Positions 28,013 to 37,494 of a stretch of DNA of 64,000 nt are shown here, piece after piece (position 1 is the first letter of the stretch; each line of letters starts with the position of its first letter). The position numbers were made by a program, and so were the translations under genes. The DNA lies in the NCBI GenBank assembly GCA_943788195.1, contig CALSPH010000001.1, positions 1,313,595 to 1,377,594 on the forward strand, written 5' to 3'. The DNA comes from an uncultured Bacteroidia bacterium. Lineage in GTDB: Bacteria > Bacteroidota > Bacteroidia > NS11-12g > UBA955. The notes beneath the pieces were generated by a model. That model had not been told where the DNA came from, searched no databases, and saw only the letters and a list, made by a program, of their open reading frames with translations.

Positions 28013-29476
28013 TTACCTGGTCTTATAGAGCATAATACCCTTATAAGTTGCGATCGGTTCGTTTAATTCGTATTCAATTTTCGACAACCGCTCTTTAAAT
28101 AAGACGGGCTTGTTCACCAACATGTAGTCAAACTGAGGCTCATTTAATATTTCAGCAATGAGTTCATCATTAAAATCTTCGGCAATTCTTCCCCCTTTTC
28201 TTCTGCAAAAAAATAAGGTACTATTCGGTGTGTTGTCAAATACCGTGATAATTTTTGCGTCTTTGGGGATGTGCGCATCTAGAAATGAATTTATGCCTAT
28301 ATATTTTTCAATGATACCTGGCATGGGTGGCTGATAATAATAACTGCTCGTTTTATGTCGTTCATTCAATTGCTTTTTAGCGTGATTAAAATTTTGAAAT
28401 AGGATAAACCCAAATACAACATATAGTATAATAGGAGATAAGGTTATCCTTTTCAAATACACCCCAAAATGAATAATTAAGAAAAACAGGAGCGGTATTG
28501 CAGCCACAAGGTAGTAGTCGTGGTATTTAAATTGGGTTTGAAACAAAAGGTAAAAAGCAACCCAACATATGAATAATCTACTGCTTATTTTAAAAAGCGT
28601 GGATTGGGTTTTCCTATTCTTAAATTGGAAGAAGATACCTGATAACGCGATAATTAAGGTAATAATAGGGTAGGTTTCTCTAGCCCAATTAGCCCAATTG
28701 CTTTTGATCAGTACTAAAAAATTCGGAAAGCTTACCGCAGGGTTTGGCTTAAGTAAAAAGTGTGGGTTTTGAAATTTGTTGTTCAGATGTGTTGCCCACT
28801 CGTACCATCCTGCAATTGCAGCAAGGCTAATTAATCCAGATACCAGGACTTCCCATTTGATTTTTTTGTTTTCGACAATGTAAATACTAAACGCCACAAC
28901 AATGTGCATGGCAAAACTTGCTTTAACTAAGCCTGCCAGGCCGAGGACCAAGAAGCCAAGAATTAGAAAAAGCTTTTTCCTTTTCTTTCCTAACAGCATC
29001 CACCAGCCAAACATGCTCAAACCAAAAGCAGGCACATCGGGAAGAAAGTTGAGTCCATAAAAACATAGGATTGGAGAAGAAGCTAAAGCGATGCTAATAA
29101 ACAGCGAAATTGTAAAATTTAAATAGAGTCTGCTTATTTGATAAAAACTCCAAATACCTAAGAAGTAAAATAGCCAAATGACTATTCGATATATATCATA
29201 TCTGAATCCAGTAACGGAGAACACTTTACCAAGAACGTAATAAAGTCCAGGGAATTCACATCCAACAATTCCTTCAGAGACCCGCGTTTCCATGATTTTT
29301 GGATAAAGAAAATCCGCTGAACCATTGGCGTAATTAAGTACAATCGATGCACGATCAGTTTGGGCTCCTAAATGAAAGCTGTCTGGAGGAAAGGCATAAT
29401 ACTGATTAAACCCAAGAAGCCAAAACAGCGTTATTAATATAAAAAAAATAAGAATGTTTTGACTTCTTGTGCTCAT
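28013..29476 (-). CDS. membrane glycosyltransferase (GT-C, family 39-like)
   Basis: This is a polytopic membrane protein of 487 residues with about ten hydrophobic segments. The N-terminal first loop has QTDRASIVLNYANGSADFLYP, which resembles the first extracytoplasmic loop of GT39/ArnT-type (GT-C) enzymes, where acidic residues bind the lipid-linked sugar donor. The central region (LFISIALASSPILCFYGLNFLPDVPAF) fits a multi-span transferase, and a soluble C-terminal part begins at about 370. A donor or acceptor cannot be named. It is convergent with dnaK across a terminator. Confidence 0.7.
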   Translation of the reverse strand: MSTRSQNILIFFILITLFWLLGFNQYYAFPPDSFHLGAQTDRASIVLNYANGSADFLYPKIMETRVSEGIVGCEFPGLYYVLGKVFSVTGFRYDIYRIVIWLFYFLGIWSFYQISRLYLNFTISLFISIALASSPILCFYGLNFLPDVPAFGLSMFGWWMLLGKKRKKLFLILGFLVLGLAGLVKASFAMHIVVAFSIYIVENKKIKWEVLVSGLISLAAIAGWYEWATHLNNKFQNPHFLLKPNPAVSFPNFLVLIKSNWANWARETYPIITLIIALSGIFFQFKNRKTQSTLFKISSRLFICWVAFYLLFQTQFKYHDYYLVAAIPLLFFLIIHFGVYLKRITLSPIILYVVFGFILFQNFNHAKKQLNERHKTSSYYYQPPMPGIIEKYIGINSFLDAHIPKDAKIITVFDNTPNSTLFFCRRKGGRIAEDFNDELIAEILNEPQFDYMLVNKPVLFKERLSKIEYELNEPIATYKGIMLYKTR

Positions 29477-29537
29477 CAGAGTTTGACCAAAATTAAGCTA
29501 AACTAAACGAATAATTTAACTTGTCAATCTAAGATTG

Positions 29538-29619
29538 TGCGCACGGAGGGACTCGAACCCACACGCCTCACGGCACTAGATCCTAAGTCTAGCGCGGCTA
29601 CCAATTACGCCACGTGCGC
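29538..29619 (-). tRNA. tRNA-Leu (anticodon TAG)
   Basis: The 82-nt cloverleaf has a 7-bp acceptor stem (GCGCACG with CGTGCGC), the anticodon stem CTAGA/TCTAG with loop CTTAGGA (anticodon UAG, reads CUA), and a long variable arm, which marks a class II tRNA such as Leu. The T arm contains GGTTCGAGTCC. No 3' CCA is encoded. Confidence 0.92.
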
Positions 29620-29692
29620 ATAATGGAGTGCGAAAATAGTTTCTTTCTATAACTTAACAAGCAATTTACCCGAAAAAAATGTCTATTTTGAT

Positions 29693-29700
29693 TAAGTTTG
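29693..29700 (+). promoter_or_regulatory. Bacteroidota -7 element, lepB
   Basis: TAAGTTTG matches TAnnTTTG and ends 10 bases before the lepB ATG. Confidence 0.55.
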
Positions 29701-29710
29701 CACGCAAGAT

Positions 29711-31279
29711 ATGCAATCATATAATTTAGGATTATTTTTTCTCATAGCACTGCCATTTTTGCTTTTGAATCGGGTTGGTTTTTGGATGCTTTTCAAAAAA
29801 GCGGGGGTAAGTCCATGGAAATCCTTGGTTCCTTTTTTAAACTGGTGGCATTGGGTTAAAATGGTGGGCAGACCAACCTATTATTTTTTCTTACTTTTTG
29901 TGCCAATTGTTAATCCAATTATTTGGTTCACGCTGTCGATTGATCTTTTAAAAAGTTTTGGAAGGTTTAAGTTCTCAGAACAGGTTTTGGGCACATTGTT
30001 TCAATTTACTTATACGGTTTATATGGGGTTAAAAAAGGAGATTGTTTACTTGGGCGCAGCAGAATCAGAAGCATTTCAGGAAAAATATAAAAAAACCAAA
30101 AGTTTTGGCAGAGATTGGGCCGATGCAATTTGGTTCGCAGTGATGGTGGCATCATTGGTGCGAATGATTTATGTAGAGCCTTATCAAATACCTACTAGTT
30201 CAATGGAAAGATCATTGCGTGTAGGAGATTACTTATTTGTTAGTAAGATCCATAATGGCTTTAGAATCCCTTCTACACCCGTTGCTATCCCTTTTGTGCA
30301 TAGAGACCTTGCAGGCGTAACATCTTACAATAGCAGTATTGTGATGCCATATATGCGCTTTCCTGGATGGGTTAAAGTGAAATCAGGTGACGCTACTGTG
30401 TTCAATTGGCCAGAGGATGACTCTGAATACCCAACGGATAAGAAGATGAACTTCATAAAACGCTGTGTGGGTGAACCGGGAGATACTATACGGGTTAAAA
30501 ACGGGAGGATTTTTATCAATCAAACCTTGATTCCAAAAATTGACCAAGAGCAAACCAGCTATGTAGTAGGGACCTTGCGCTATCCAATCAATGAAAAGGC
30601 ATTGGACAAAATGGATATTTACGATTATGTTCCCATGGTCTTTTATGGCGACACTGTAGATCGCAATGGAAACGTTGTAAATTATTACTACAACTGGTAT
30701 ACCAACTTTCCTGCAAAGTCAAATATCCGTAGAATACCTTTCCATAACCTAATGGTCATGAATACCACTCCGAAAATGGTTGAAGCCTTACGTGAGAAGG
30801 GTATCATAGATATGTATTTGAAAGAGATGGATCGTCCAACCAGTGTGTATCCTAAAACAGGAGAAGCTCCTTTTGTGGATCAGACATTTGATAATTGTGG
30901 GCCTTATTATTGCCCTAAAAGAGGCGATGTAATTGATGTAAGCAATAAGTTTAACTTTGATTTATACAAAAGTGTAATTATGCGCTATGAAGATGAGGAA
31001 GATATCTCTTCAGACGGATATAGTTTGTTCAAAAATGGGGTTAAGATAAAGAATTACACCTTTAAATATGATTACTATTGGATGATGGGAGATAATCGAC
31101 ACAATTCAGCCGATTCAAGAGATTGGGGATTTGTTCCTGAATCGCATATCCTTGGAAAGCCTTTGATGGTCTTGTTTAGCATACAATATAAAGGAGTTTT
31201 GATTCCGTCAGGATTGGGCGAACGACAAAACAAATTTTATAAACTCAGACTAAATCGACTCTTTAAATCAATTAATTAA
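29711..31279 (+). CDS. lepB: signal peptidase I
   Basis: LepB cleaves Sec signal peptides on the outer face of the inner membrane. The catalytic Ser is in QIPTSSMERSL (Ser 164) and the general-base Lys in NFIKRCVGEPGD (Lys 250); the later motif MMGDNRHNSADSRDWGFVP (about 455-473) completes the S26 family boxes. At 522 residues it is long for the family: the first 115 residues add two or three hydrophobic helices (LFFLIALPFLLLNRVGFWML, YYFFLLFVPIVNPIIWFTL) before the normal anchor near 137-155, and the region between boxes is expanded. This larger form is common in Bacteroidota. Confidence 0.95.
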   Translation: MQSYNLGLFFLIALPFLLLNRVGFWMLFKKAGVSPWKSLVPFLNWWHWVKMVGRPTYYFFLLFVPIVNPIIWFTLSIDLLKSFGRFKFSEQVLGTLFQFTYTVYMGLKKEIVYLGAAESEAFQEKYKKTKSFGRDWADAIWFAVMVASLVRMIYVEPYQIPTSSMERSLRVGDYLFVSKIHNGFRIPSTPVAIPFVHRDLAGVTSYNSSIVMPYMRFPGWVKVKSGDATVFNWPEDDSEYPTDKKMNFIKRCVGEPGDTIRVKNGRIFINQTLIPKIDQEQTSYVVGTLRYPINEKALDKMDIYDYVPMVFYGDTVDRNGNVVNYYYNWYTNFPAKSNIRRIPFHNLMVMNTTPKMVEALREKGIIDMYLKEMDRPTSVYPKTGEAPFVDQTFDNCGPYYCPKRGDVIDVSNKFNFDLYKSVIMRYEDEEDISSDGYSLFKNGVKIKNYTFKYDYYWMMGDNRHNSADSRDWGFVPESHILGKPLMVLFSIQYKGVLIPSGLGERQNKFYKLRLNRLFKSIN

Positions 31280-31330
31280 ATTATTTAGTGAAATACTTCA
31301 CTCAATTTTTTATTAAATAAAGAAAAATAG

Positions 31331-31338
31331 TACTTTTG
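31331..31338 (+). promoter_or_regulatory. Bacteroidota -7 element, rplS
   Basis: TACTTTTG matches TAnnTTTG and ends 34 bases before the rplS ATG. Confidence 0.6.
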
Positions 31339-31372
31339 CACTCCGAAATTTCGGATATTAATAGACGATCCA

Positions 31373-31717
31373 ATGGAACTGATAAAAAAATTAGAGGCAG
31401 AATATTTAAAAAGTGATCTTCCTGCATTTAAAGCTGGTGATAGAGTTACTGTTCATTATAGAATTAGAGAAGGAAACAAGGAGAGAATCCAGTTGTTCCA
31501 AGGTGATGTTATTCAGAGAAGAAACAGTGGTGTAAGCGAAACCTTTACAGTACGTAAAATTTCAAATGGTACGGGTGTTGAGCGTGTATTCCCTACACAC
31601 AGCCCAAACATTGAGAAAATCGTAGTGAATAGAAAAGGTAAAGTGCGTAGAGCACGAATTTTCTACCTAAGAGAATTAACAGGTAAGAAAGCTAGAATTA
31701 AAGAAAAAAGAAGATAG
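31373..31717 (+). CDS. rplS: 50S ribosomal protein L19
   Basis: L19 is a ribosomal protein at the 30S-50S interface. The 114-residue sequence has the family core [20 protein letters not shown], the conserved [24 protein letters not shown] and the C-terminal [17 protein letters not shown]. The gene stands alone, without the usual rimM/trmD partners, and is followed by a terminator. Confidence 0.98.
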   Translation: MELIKKLEAEYLKSDLPAFKAGDRVTVHYRIREGNKERIQLFQGDVIQRRNSGVSETFTVRKISNGTGVERVFPTHSPNIEKIVVNRKGKVRRARIFYLRELTGKKARIKEKRR

Positions 31718-31741
31718 TTGCAGTAAGCAACAAATCATATT

Positions 31742-31773
31742 AAAAGCCGATTTGAATTCATTTCGGCTTTTTT
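31742..31773 (+). terminator. intrinsic terminator after rplS
   Basis: The stem AAAAGCCGA/TCGGCTTTT with an AT-rich loop is followed by a T run, 24 bases after the rplS stop. Confidence 0.75.
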
Positions 31774-31826
31774 ATTGATAAAATATTACCGATAAATACT
31801 CTCAAGGAAAAGAATTATATCAAATC

Positions 31827-32096
31827 ATGAAAATCGCATTTAAAATCATAAGTTATTTAGAAGGGATTTCTTATCTACTGCTTCTTTTCGTTGGTGTACC
31901 CATGAAACACTTCATGGATAACCCAGTAGTTGTAAAATCACTTGGAATGCCACATGGCTTGTTATTTATTGCTTATATTATCATGGCCATTTATGTTAAA
32001 GGCCTATTTAACTGGAATAGAAAAACCTTCCTTATAGTACTTTTAGCTTCTATCGTTCCATTTGGAACATTCTATATAGATAAAAAGTATTGCTAA
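31827..32096 (+). CDS. DUF3817 small membrane protein
   Basis: This 89-residue integral membrane protein has three hydrophobic segments (FKIISYLEGISYLLLLF, GLLFIAYIIMAIYVKG, FLIVLLASIVPFGTFYID). The HG pair in MPHGLLFIAY and the ending PFGTFYIDKKYC are characteristic of the DUF3817 (YdzA-like) family. The function is not known. It lies alone between rplS and the TetR operon. Confidence 0.85.
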   Translation: MKIAFKIISYLEGISYLLLLFVGVPMKHFMDNPVVVKSLGMPHGLLFIAYIIMAIYVKGLFNWNRKTFLIVLLASIVPFGTFYIDKKYC

Positions 32097-32310
32097 CCTT
32101 ACTAGCATCATTTTCTGAACTTATATACCCCACGCACTTTTCTTAATACATTCGCGAAGAGAAACTAAACTATATTTTGCAGGGCAAAATATTTATGCAT
32201 TATAAATGCGTCCTTAAGCACAAACTAATCAGTAGTTTGGAGTGTTCTTATCATAGTTATAAGTAATCAAAAGAATACTAAAATAAACAGTAATAATATT
32301 TGCAAAAGTG

Positions 32311-32323
32311 ATAGTAATACTAT
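32311..32323 (+). promoter_or_regulatory. palindromic candidate TetR operator
   Basis: ATAGTA-A-TACTAT is a perfect inverted repeat directly touching the -7 element of the TetR gene. A repressor bound here would block the polymerase, so this is a good candidate for autoregulation by the TetR protein encoded next. Confidence 0.55.
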
Positions 32324-32331
32324 TATATTTG
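32324..32331 (+). promoter_or_regulatory. Bacteroidota -7 element, TetR/export operon
   Basis: TATATTTG matches TAnnTTTG and ends 10 bases before the ATG at 32342. Confidence 0.6.
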
Positions 32332-32341
32332 CAAGCGAAAT

Positions 32342-33028
32342 ATGGATTTACTTCTTTCAAGACTCTCTATTCAGGTTTGCGATTCGGTTTTTATTAAAGA
32401 TCCCGAGTCAAGTGATTTGGGTAAAAAAATAATTGTGGGTAGCATAGATATGCTAGATACCATGGGGTTTGATCACTTTACATTTCGAAAATTAGCCAAA
32501 GAAATTGGCTCAACGGAAGCTTCAATTTATCGTTATTTTGAAAGCAAACATAAATTACTTCTTTATCTAACCTCTTGGTATTGGTCTTGGATGGAATACC
32601 GACTGATGTTTGGAATTGCAAATGTTCCCAGTGCAATTAAAAAATTGAAGATAGCAATTCGAATTGTTACAGAAGAAGTTGTTGAGGATAATAGTTTCAC
32701 ACATATCAATGAAGTAAAACTTAATCGAATTGTAGTTGCAGAAGCCTCTAAGTCATATATGACCAAGGAAGTGGATGCTGAAAATAAGGAAGGCGTATTT
32801 GTTGATTACAAAAGACTAGTTGCGCGCATCAGTGATATTGTTTTAGAATGTGATGCTACATACAAGTATCCGCAAATGCTCATTTCTACAGTAATAGAAG
32901 GAGCACATTCGCAACATTTTTTTGCTGAACATCTACCTAAATTAACCAATGTTTACAAGGGTGAAAACTCAGTCACCAGATTTTATACAGAATTAACTTT
33001 AAGTGCAATTGGATTCAATGAAAAATAA
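32342..33028 (+). CDS. TetR/AcrR-family transcriptional regulator
   Basis: This is a repressor-type regulator of 228 residues. The N-terminal helix-turn-helix is FTFRKLAKEIGSTEASIYRYFESKHKLL (about 46-73, split here as helix 2 LAKEIG and recognition helix EASIYRYF). The C-terminal ligand-binding domain has no recognised motif. It overlaps the ABC transporter start by 11 bases and should control the downstream export genes. Its promoter and a palindromic site sit just upstream. Confidence 0.9.
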   Translation: MDLLLSRLSIQVCDSVFIKDPESSDLGKKIIVGSIDMLDTMGFDHFTFRKLAKEIGSTEASIYRYFESKHKLLLYLTSWYWSWMEYRLMFGIANVPSAIKKLKIAIRIVTEEVVEDNSFTHINEVKLNRIVVAEASKSYMTKEVDAENKEGVFVDYKRLVARISDIVLECDATYKYPQMLISTVIEGAHSQHFFAEHLPKLTNVYKGENSVTRFYTELTLSAIGFNEK

Positions 33029-34743
33029 AACTTTAACCCCTTTAAAGCGTTTTTGGCGCTTGTTGGAACCTGATAAAAAAGAAATCAAGAATGTCTATAT
33101 CTATGCTGTATTCGCAGGATTGGTCAGTCTCTCTTTACCGCTTGGAATTCAGGCTATCATCAACTTAATACAAGGTGGACAAATTAGTACTTCCTGGATC
33201 GTATTAGTTGTGCTAGTGATATTAGGGATTGGACTAACCGGAATACTCCAAGTTTTTCAATTGCGGATAACGGAAGATTTACAACAAAAGATATTTACAC
33301 GGGCAGCTTTTGAATTTGCCTATCGAATCCCACGTATTAAACTGGAGACGTTATATAAGAAGTATGCTCCAGAGTTAGCAAATCGTTTTTTTGATATCCT
33401 TACGGTTCAAAAAGGGTTATCCAAAATGTTGATTGATTTTTCTTCAGCAACTCTACAAATTCTATTTGGATTAATTTTACTCTCCTTATATCACCCGTTC
33501 TTTATCTTATTTAGCTTTGTTCTAGTATTACTAGTTGCGGCAATTATTCGGTTCACAGCTCAAAAGGGATTGACAACCAGTTTGTCGGAGTCTAAATATA
33601 AGTACCCGCATTGCGCATTGGCTGGAAGAGCTCGCACGAACCAACATAACGTTTAAGCTTTCAGGTGAAAGTGACATTCCATTGAAACGAACCAATGAAC
33701 GTGTTGAAGGTTACCTCAAAAGCAGGGAAAGTCACTTTAATGTTCTGGTGCAGCAGTATACCTTGATGATCCTTTTTAAAATTCTTATTGCAACGGGATT
33801 ATTGGCCATAGGAGGTGTTTTGGTATTTGAGCAACAAATGAATATCGGACAATTTGTAGGGGCTGAAATTATTATTTTGATTGTTTTATCATCCGTGGAG
33901 AAATTAATCATGAGCATGGAAACCATTTATGATGTACTTACCGGTTTGGAAAAGATTGGACAACTTACCGATATGGAATTAGAGAAAAGAACTGGTACAC
34001 GTATAGAAGAAGAGCAATGCCCGGAGGGTTTGCAATTGGACCTAGAAAACATAACATTTTCGTATCCTGGTCATGGAGTGGAAACAATAAAGGATTTAAA
34101 CCTAAAAGTGAAACCAGGAGAGAAATTAATGATTACTGGTGCGAACAGTTCAGGAAAAAGCACTTTATTATCGATTTTAATAGGGATGTATGATGCACAA
34201 AATGGGCATTTATCCTTTAATGATTTGCCGAAAGGAAATATTGATTTAAATCAGTTGAGATTGTTGACCGGAAACTGTGTCGATTCTGAGCAATTGTTTG
34301 AAGGGACACTACTTGAAAATATATCCTTGGGAAGACCATCAGCAACTTTTGATAATGTAAAATGGGCAGCCAAGAATATGGGTCTTCTTGAGTTTGTACG
34401 TCAACAACCTGAAGGTTTTGATACCATGCTTGATCCAGAAGGAAGAAGGTTGCCATCAAGTGTAATACAAAAAATAATTCTCGCACGCAGCATAGCTCAT
34501 AGGCCCAAATTACTCTTGTTGAAAGATGCATTCCGGCATTTAGTGCAGCCAGAGCGGAACGAAATAATTGATTTTATGACATCCAAAGAGAATAAATGGA
34601 CCTTGATTGCGGTTTCATCAGATGTGCATATGGCCAAGAAGTGTGATCGCATTGCGCTAATGGATAAAGGTAGTATTGCCCAAGAAGGAACCTTTAAAGA
34701 AATGAAAGACGAATTAACTTTTAAGAAGATAACCCATGCTTAA
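33018..34743 (+). CDS. ABC half-transporter (HlyB-like exporter) with degenerate ATPase motifs, one frameshift
   Basis: This is a membrane-fused ABC exporter without an N-terminal peptidase domain. The ATG is at 33018. The frame breaks at 33605-33607: CCC has one base too many; removing it continues with RIAHWLEELART and gives 574 residues. Residues 1-330 are the transmembrane part; the ATPase part starts near 345. Its motifs are unusual: Walker A GANSSGKST (374-382) is good, but the Q-loop position is Asp (near 422), the signature is RLPSSVIQK instead of LSGGQ (478 on), Walker B reads LLLLKDA (Lys and Asp for Asp-Glu, 498-504), and the switch His is Ser (near 533). ATP hydrolysis is doubtful. 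The HlyD gene overlaps by eight bases. Confidence 0.8.
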
Positions 34744-36088
34744 TATATCCCAAAACAAAGTAAATGATGACATTGTGAGGGAAAATTATTCCTCATTAAG
34801 AACGGTAGAATCTAAAAGGTCAGGACGCGTGTTTTTGCGTTTGATGATCAGTCTTTTCATTGTTGTCTTGGTATGTGTTTTTTTACCTTGGACACAGAAT
34901 ATAAGGTCTGGAGGAAACGTAACCGCTTTAAATCCCAGTCAGCGCCCACAGACCATTAATTCAGTGATTGCTGGAAGAATAGAAAAATGGTATGTGCAAG
35001 AAGGAGATTTCGTAAAAAGGGGAGATACCATCCTTTTTATATCAGAGGTTAAGGATAAGTTTTTTGATCCCAATTTGTTATCGCGAACAGAGCAACAACT
35101 AAAATCAAAAGAGATGTCGGCCAGTTCATATATGCAAAAGGTAAAGGCTTTGGATAATCAAATTGATGCCTTAATCAGTACAAGTTCGCTTAAGTTAAAA
35201 CAAGCACGTAATAAATTAGCTCAAGCTAGGCTAAAAGTAATTTCCGATAGTATGGGTTTTGAAGCAGCGAAGACAAATGTGAGCATTGCTAAGGAACAAT
35301 TAAATCGTTGGCAGAAGTTATATAATCAAGGTCTAAAATCCTTAACCGATTTAGAAGTTAAGAAATTAAAGTATCAGGAAACAACAGCATATCTGATTTC
35401 TGCAGAGAATAAACTATTGGGAAGTAGAAATGAACTGATTAATGCAAAAGTAGAAATCGTTTCTGTTCGTGCTCAGTACAATGATGATATTGCCAAAGCG
35501 GAATCAGATAAGTATTCTGCCTTTTCTGGATTGTATGATGCAGAAGCACAGGTAACTAAGCTACAAAGTGAGTTCACCAGTTTTGAAATAAGAAACGGAT
35601 TATACTTTATTCGTGCCCCACAAGATGGGTACATTACCAAAGCAATCCAAAGTGGGATTGGAGAAACCATTAAAGAAGGTGCTCAGATTATTAGCATTAT
35701 GCCGGCACAATATGACTTAGCAGTTGAGATGTATGTTAGACCTATCGATCTGCCTTTAGTTCATAAAGGAGAAAAGGTAAGAATTCAGTTCGATGGATGG
35801 CCGGCAATTGTGTTTTCAGGTTGGCCCAATACTTCTTATGGTACCTATGGCGGAACAGTCTTTGCAATCGATAACTTTATAAGTGATAACGGTAAATACC
35901 GCGTGCTGGTTGCACCTGATACAAGTGATCATAAATGGCCCACAGGAATCCGAGTTGGGGCAGGAACCAATAATATGGTTTTGCTTAAAGACGTACCCAT
36001 TTGGTATGAATTATGGAGACAGATTAATGGATTCCCACCGGACTATTACCTTCCTAAAAATACGAACGCAACAACCAAAAAGAAATGA
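34736..36088 (+). CDS. HlyD-family membrane fusion protein
   Basis: This is the periplasmic adaptor of the exporter. A single transmembrane segment (LRLMISLFIVVLVCVFLPW, about residues 34-52) is followed by the beta-barrel/lipoyl half (SVIAGRIEKWYVQEGDFVKRG, residues about 79-99), a long alpha-hairpin (about 115-290, rich in K, Q, A and L) and the second lipoyl half with FIRAPQDGYITKAIQSG. The 450-residue length is usual. Overlaps with the ABC gene before and the TolC gene after show one operon. Confidence 0.92.
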   Translation: MLNISQNKVNDDIVRENYSSLRTVESKRSGRVFLRLMISLFIVVLVCVFLPWTQNIRSGGNVTALNPSQRPQTINSVIAGRIEKWYVQEGDFVKRGDTILFISEVKDKFFDPNLLSRTEQQLKSKEMSASSYMQKVKALDNQIDALISTSSLKLKQARNKLAQARLKVISDSMGFEAAKTNVSIAKEQLNRWQKLYNQGLKSLTDLEVKKLKYQETTAYLISAENKLLGSRNELINAKVEIVSVRAQYNDDIAKAESDKYSAFSGLYDAEAQVTKLQSEFTSFEIRNGLYFIRAPQDGYITKAIQSGIGETIKEGAQIISIMPAQYDLAVEMYVRPIDLPLVHKGEKVRIQFDGWPAIVFSGWPNTSYGTYGGTVFAIDNFISDNGKYRVLVAPDTSDHKWPTGIRVGAGTNNMVLLKDVPIWYELWRQINGFPPDYYLPKNTNATTKKK

Positions 36089-37488
36089 AAAACAGAGTTT
36101 ATGTTTTAATCCTAATACTCTTTCCTGCATACAATGCAGTTGCTGCACAGGATAGTTTAAAGCAATTGGAATATGATGTTTTTTTAGAGTTAGTTAAAGT
36201 GCATCATCCCATTGCCAAACAAGCCAATCTAAAAGTGGACATAGCAAATGCGAAAGTTCAAAAATCAAGAGGTGCGTTTGATCCTTACGCCTATGCAGGT
36301 TTAAGTGAAAAGTTCTTTGATGGAAAGAGTTATTATAAGCTGGCTGATGGGGGGTTAAAAATTCCTACATGGTACGGGTTAGAATTTAAAACAGGTTACG
36401 AGCAGAATTCAGGAACTTTTTTAAATCCAGAACAAACAGTTCCTCAGGGAGGATTGTGGTATGCAGGTGTTTCAGCTTCCGTAGGTAAAGGACTCTTCAT
36501 TGATCAGCGCAGAGCTGTATTGCAGCAAGCCAAAATAGGGGTAAATGCGAGCATCGAAGAACGCAGAGTAATTTATAATACCTTGCTTTACGAGGCAGGC
36601 TCTGCCTATTGGGATTGGTTCAAAGCCTATAATGAAGTGCAGGTATATACCAATGGCCTTGCGTTTGCTCAGCAACGCTTTGAAGCAACAAAGAATACCG
36701 CAGTTTTAGGAGAACGCCCGTATATTGATACCTTAGAGTCCATTATTCAAGTACAAAACAGGCAAATTAGTTTGCAACAAGCCCAACTCGATTACAAAAA
36801 TGCCACTGCGCGATTGGGCATCTATTTGTGGGTGGATGGAATTATACCGCTTGAGTTGACCGATGAAACTATTCCACCTTTAATGGATAGTATAGCAACT
36901 AAACCTTTGGACCATACATTTTACCTTCAATTAGATAGTTTGTCCGAAAAGCATCCAGCCTTGCGCCAGTATCGCTATAAAATTGAAGGACTAGGGGTTG
37001 AGCGTAGGTTAAAAAAAGAACAGCTAAAACCCAATCTAAATTTCAGCTACACTCCGCTTTCTGAGCCCATTAACAACAACCCAGTTTCTGGTTTAAGTTT
37101 GAATAATTATACTTGGGGTGTAGAATTTAGTATGCCCATATTCTTAAGAAAGGAACGGGGCGATTTAGCCATTACCTATTTTAAACTGAAAGAGAGCTTG
37201 CTTGATTTAAGAAACAAAAATGCGGAAATAACGTATAAGGCGGTCGCATCACTAAATACTTGGACCGTAACCCATAGTCAAGCCAATCTGTATCAAAAAA
37301 CAGTGCGAGACTATGCCGGCCTATTAAATGGTGAACGCCAAAAGTTTGATGCAGGTGAGAGTTCTGTTTTTTTGGTCAATAGACGGGAATTAGGGTATAT
37401 CAATGCACAAGTAAAGCTCATTGCCTTATTGGCCAAGAATTATAAAGCGGCTTTAGGAGCTGAATATGCGCTGGGTCTTCTCGAGTAG
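36085..37488 (+). CDS. TolC-family outer membrane efflux protein
   Basis: This is the outer-membrane exit duct. The signal peptide is MKNRVYVLILILFPAYNAVAAQ. The mature 445-residue part has the two long helical repeats of OEP proteins, with repeat signatures ANLKVDIANAKVQKSRGAFDP (early) and SLLDLRNKNAEITYKA (late). The gene overlaps the HlyD stop by four bases. TetR-ABC-HlyD-TolC form a complete tripartite export locus, and no obvious substrate gene precedes it. Confidence 0.92.
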   Translation: MKNRVYVLILILFPAYNAVAAQDSLKQLEYDVFLELVKVHHPIAKQANLKVDIANAKVQKSRGAFDPYAYAGLSEKFFDGKSYYKLADGGLKIPTWYGLEFKTGYEQNSGTFLNPEQTVPQGGLWYAGVSASVGKGLFIDQRRAVLQQAKIGVNASIEERRVIYNTLLYEAGSAYWDWFKAYNEVQVYTNGLAFAQQRFEATKNTAVLGERPYIDTLESIIQVQNRQISLQQAQLDYKNATARLGIYLWVDGIIPLELTDETIPPLMDSIATKPLDHTFYLQLDSLSEKHPALRQYRYKIEGLGVERRLKKEQLKPNLNFSYTPLSEPINNNPVSGLSLNNYTWGVEFSMPIFLRKERGDLAITYFKLKESLLDLRNKNAEITYKAVASLNTWTVTHSQANLYQKTVRDYAGLLNGERQKFDAGESSVFLVNRRELGYINAQVKLIALLAKNYKAALGAEYALGLLE

Positions 37489-37494
37489 TAAAGC

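Noticed and set aside
29693-29710. A sigma-54-type promoter for lepB or dnaK
   Set aside because: The GG/GC spacing does not fit the -24/-12 rule; the TAnnTTTG element explains lepB better.
33600-33690. Programmed ribosomal frameshift in the ABC gene
   Set aside because: No slippery sequence or stimulatory hairpin is seen and the shift is one of six of the same kind across the window; sequencing error is more likely.
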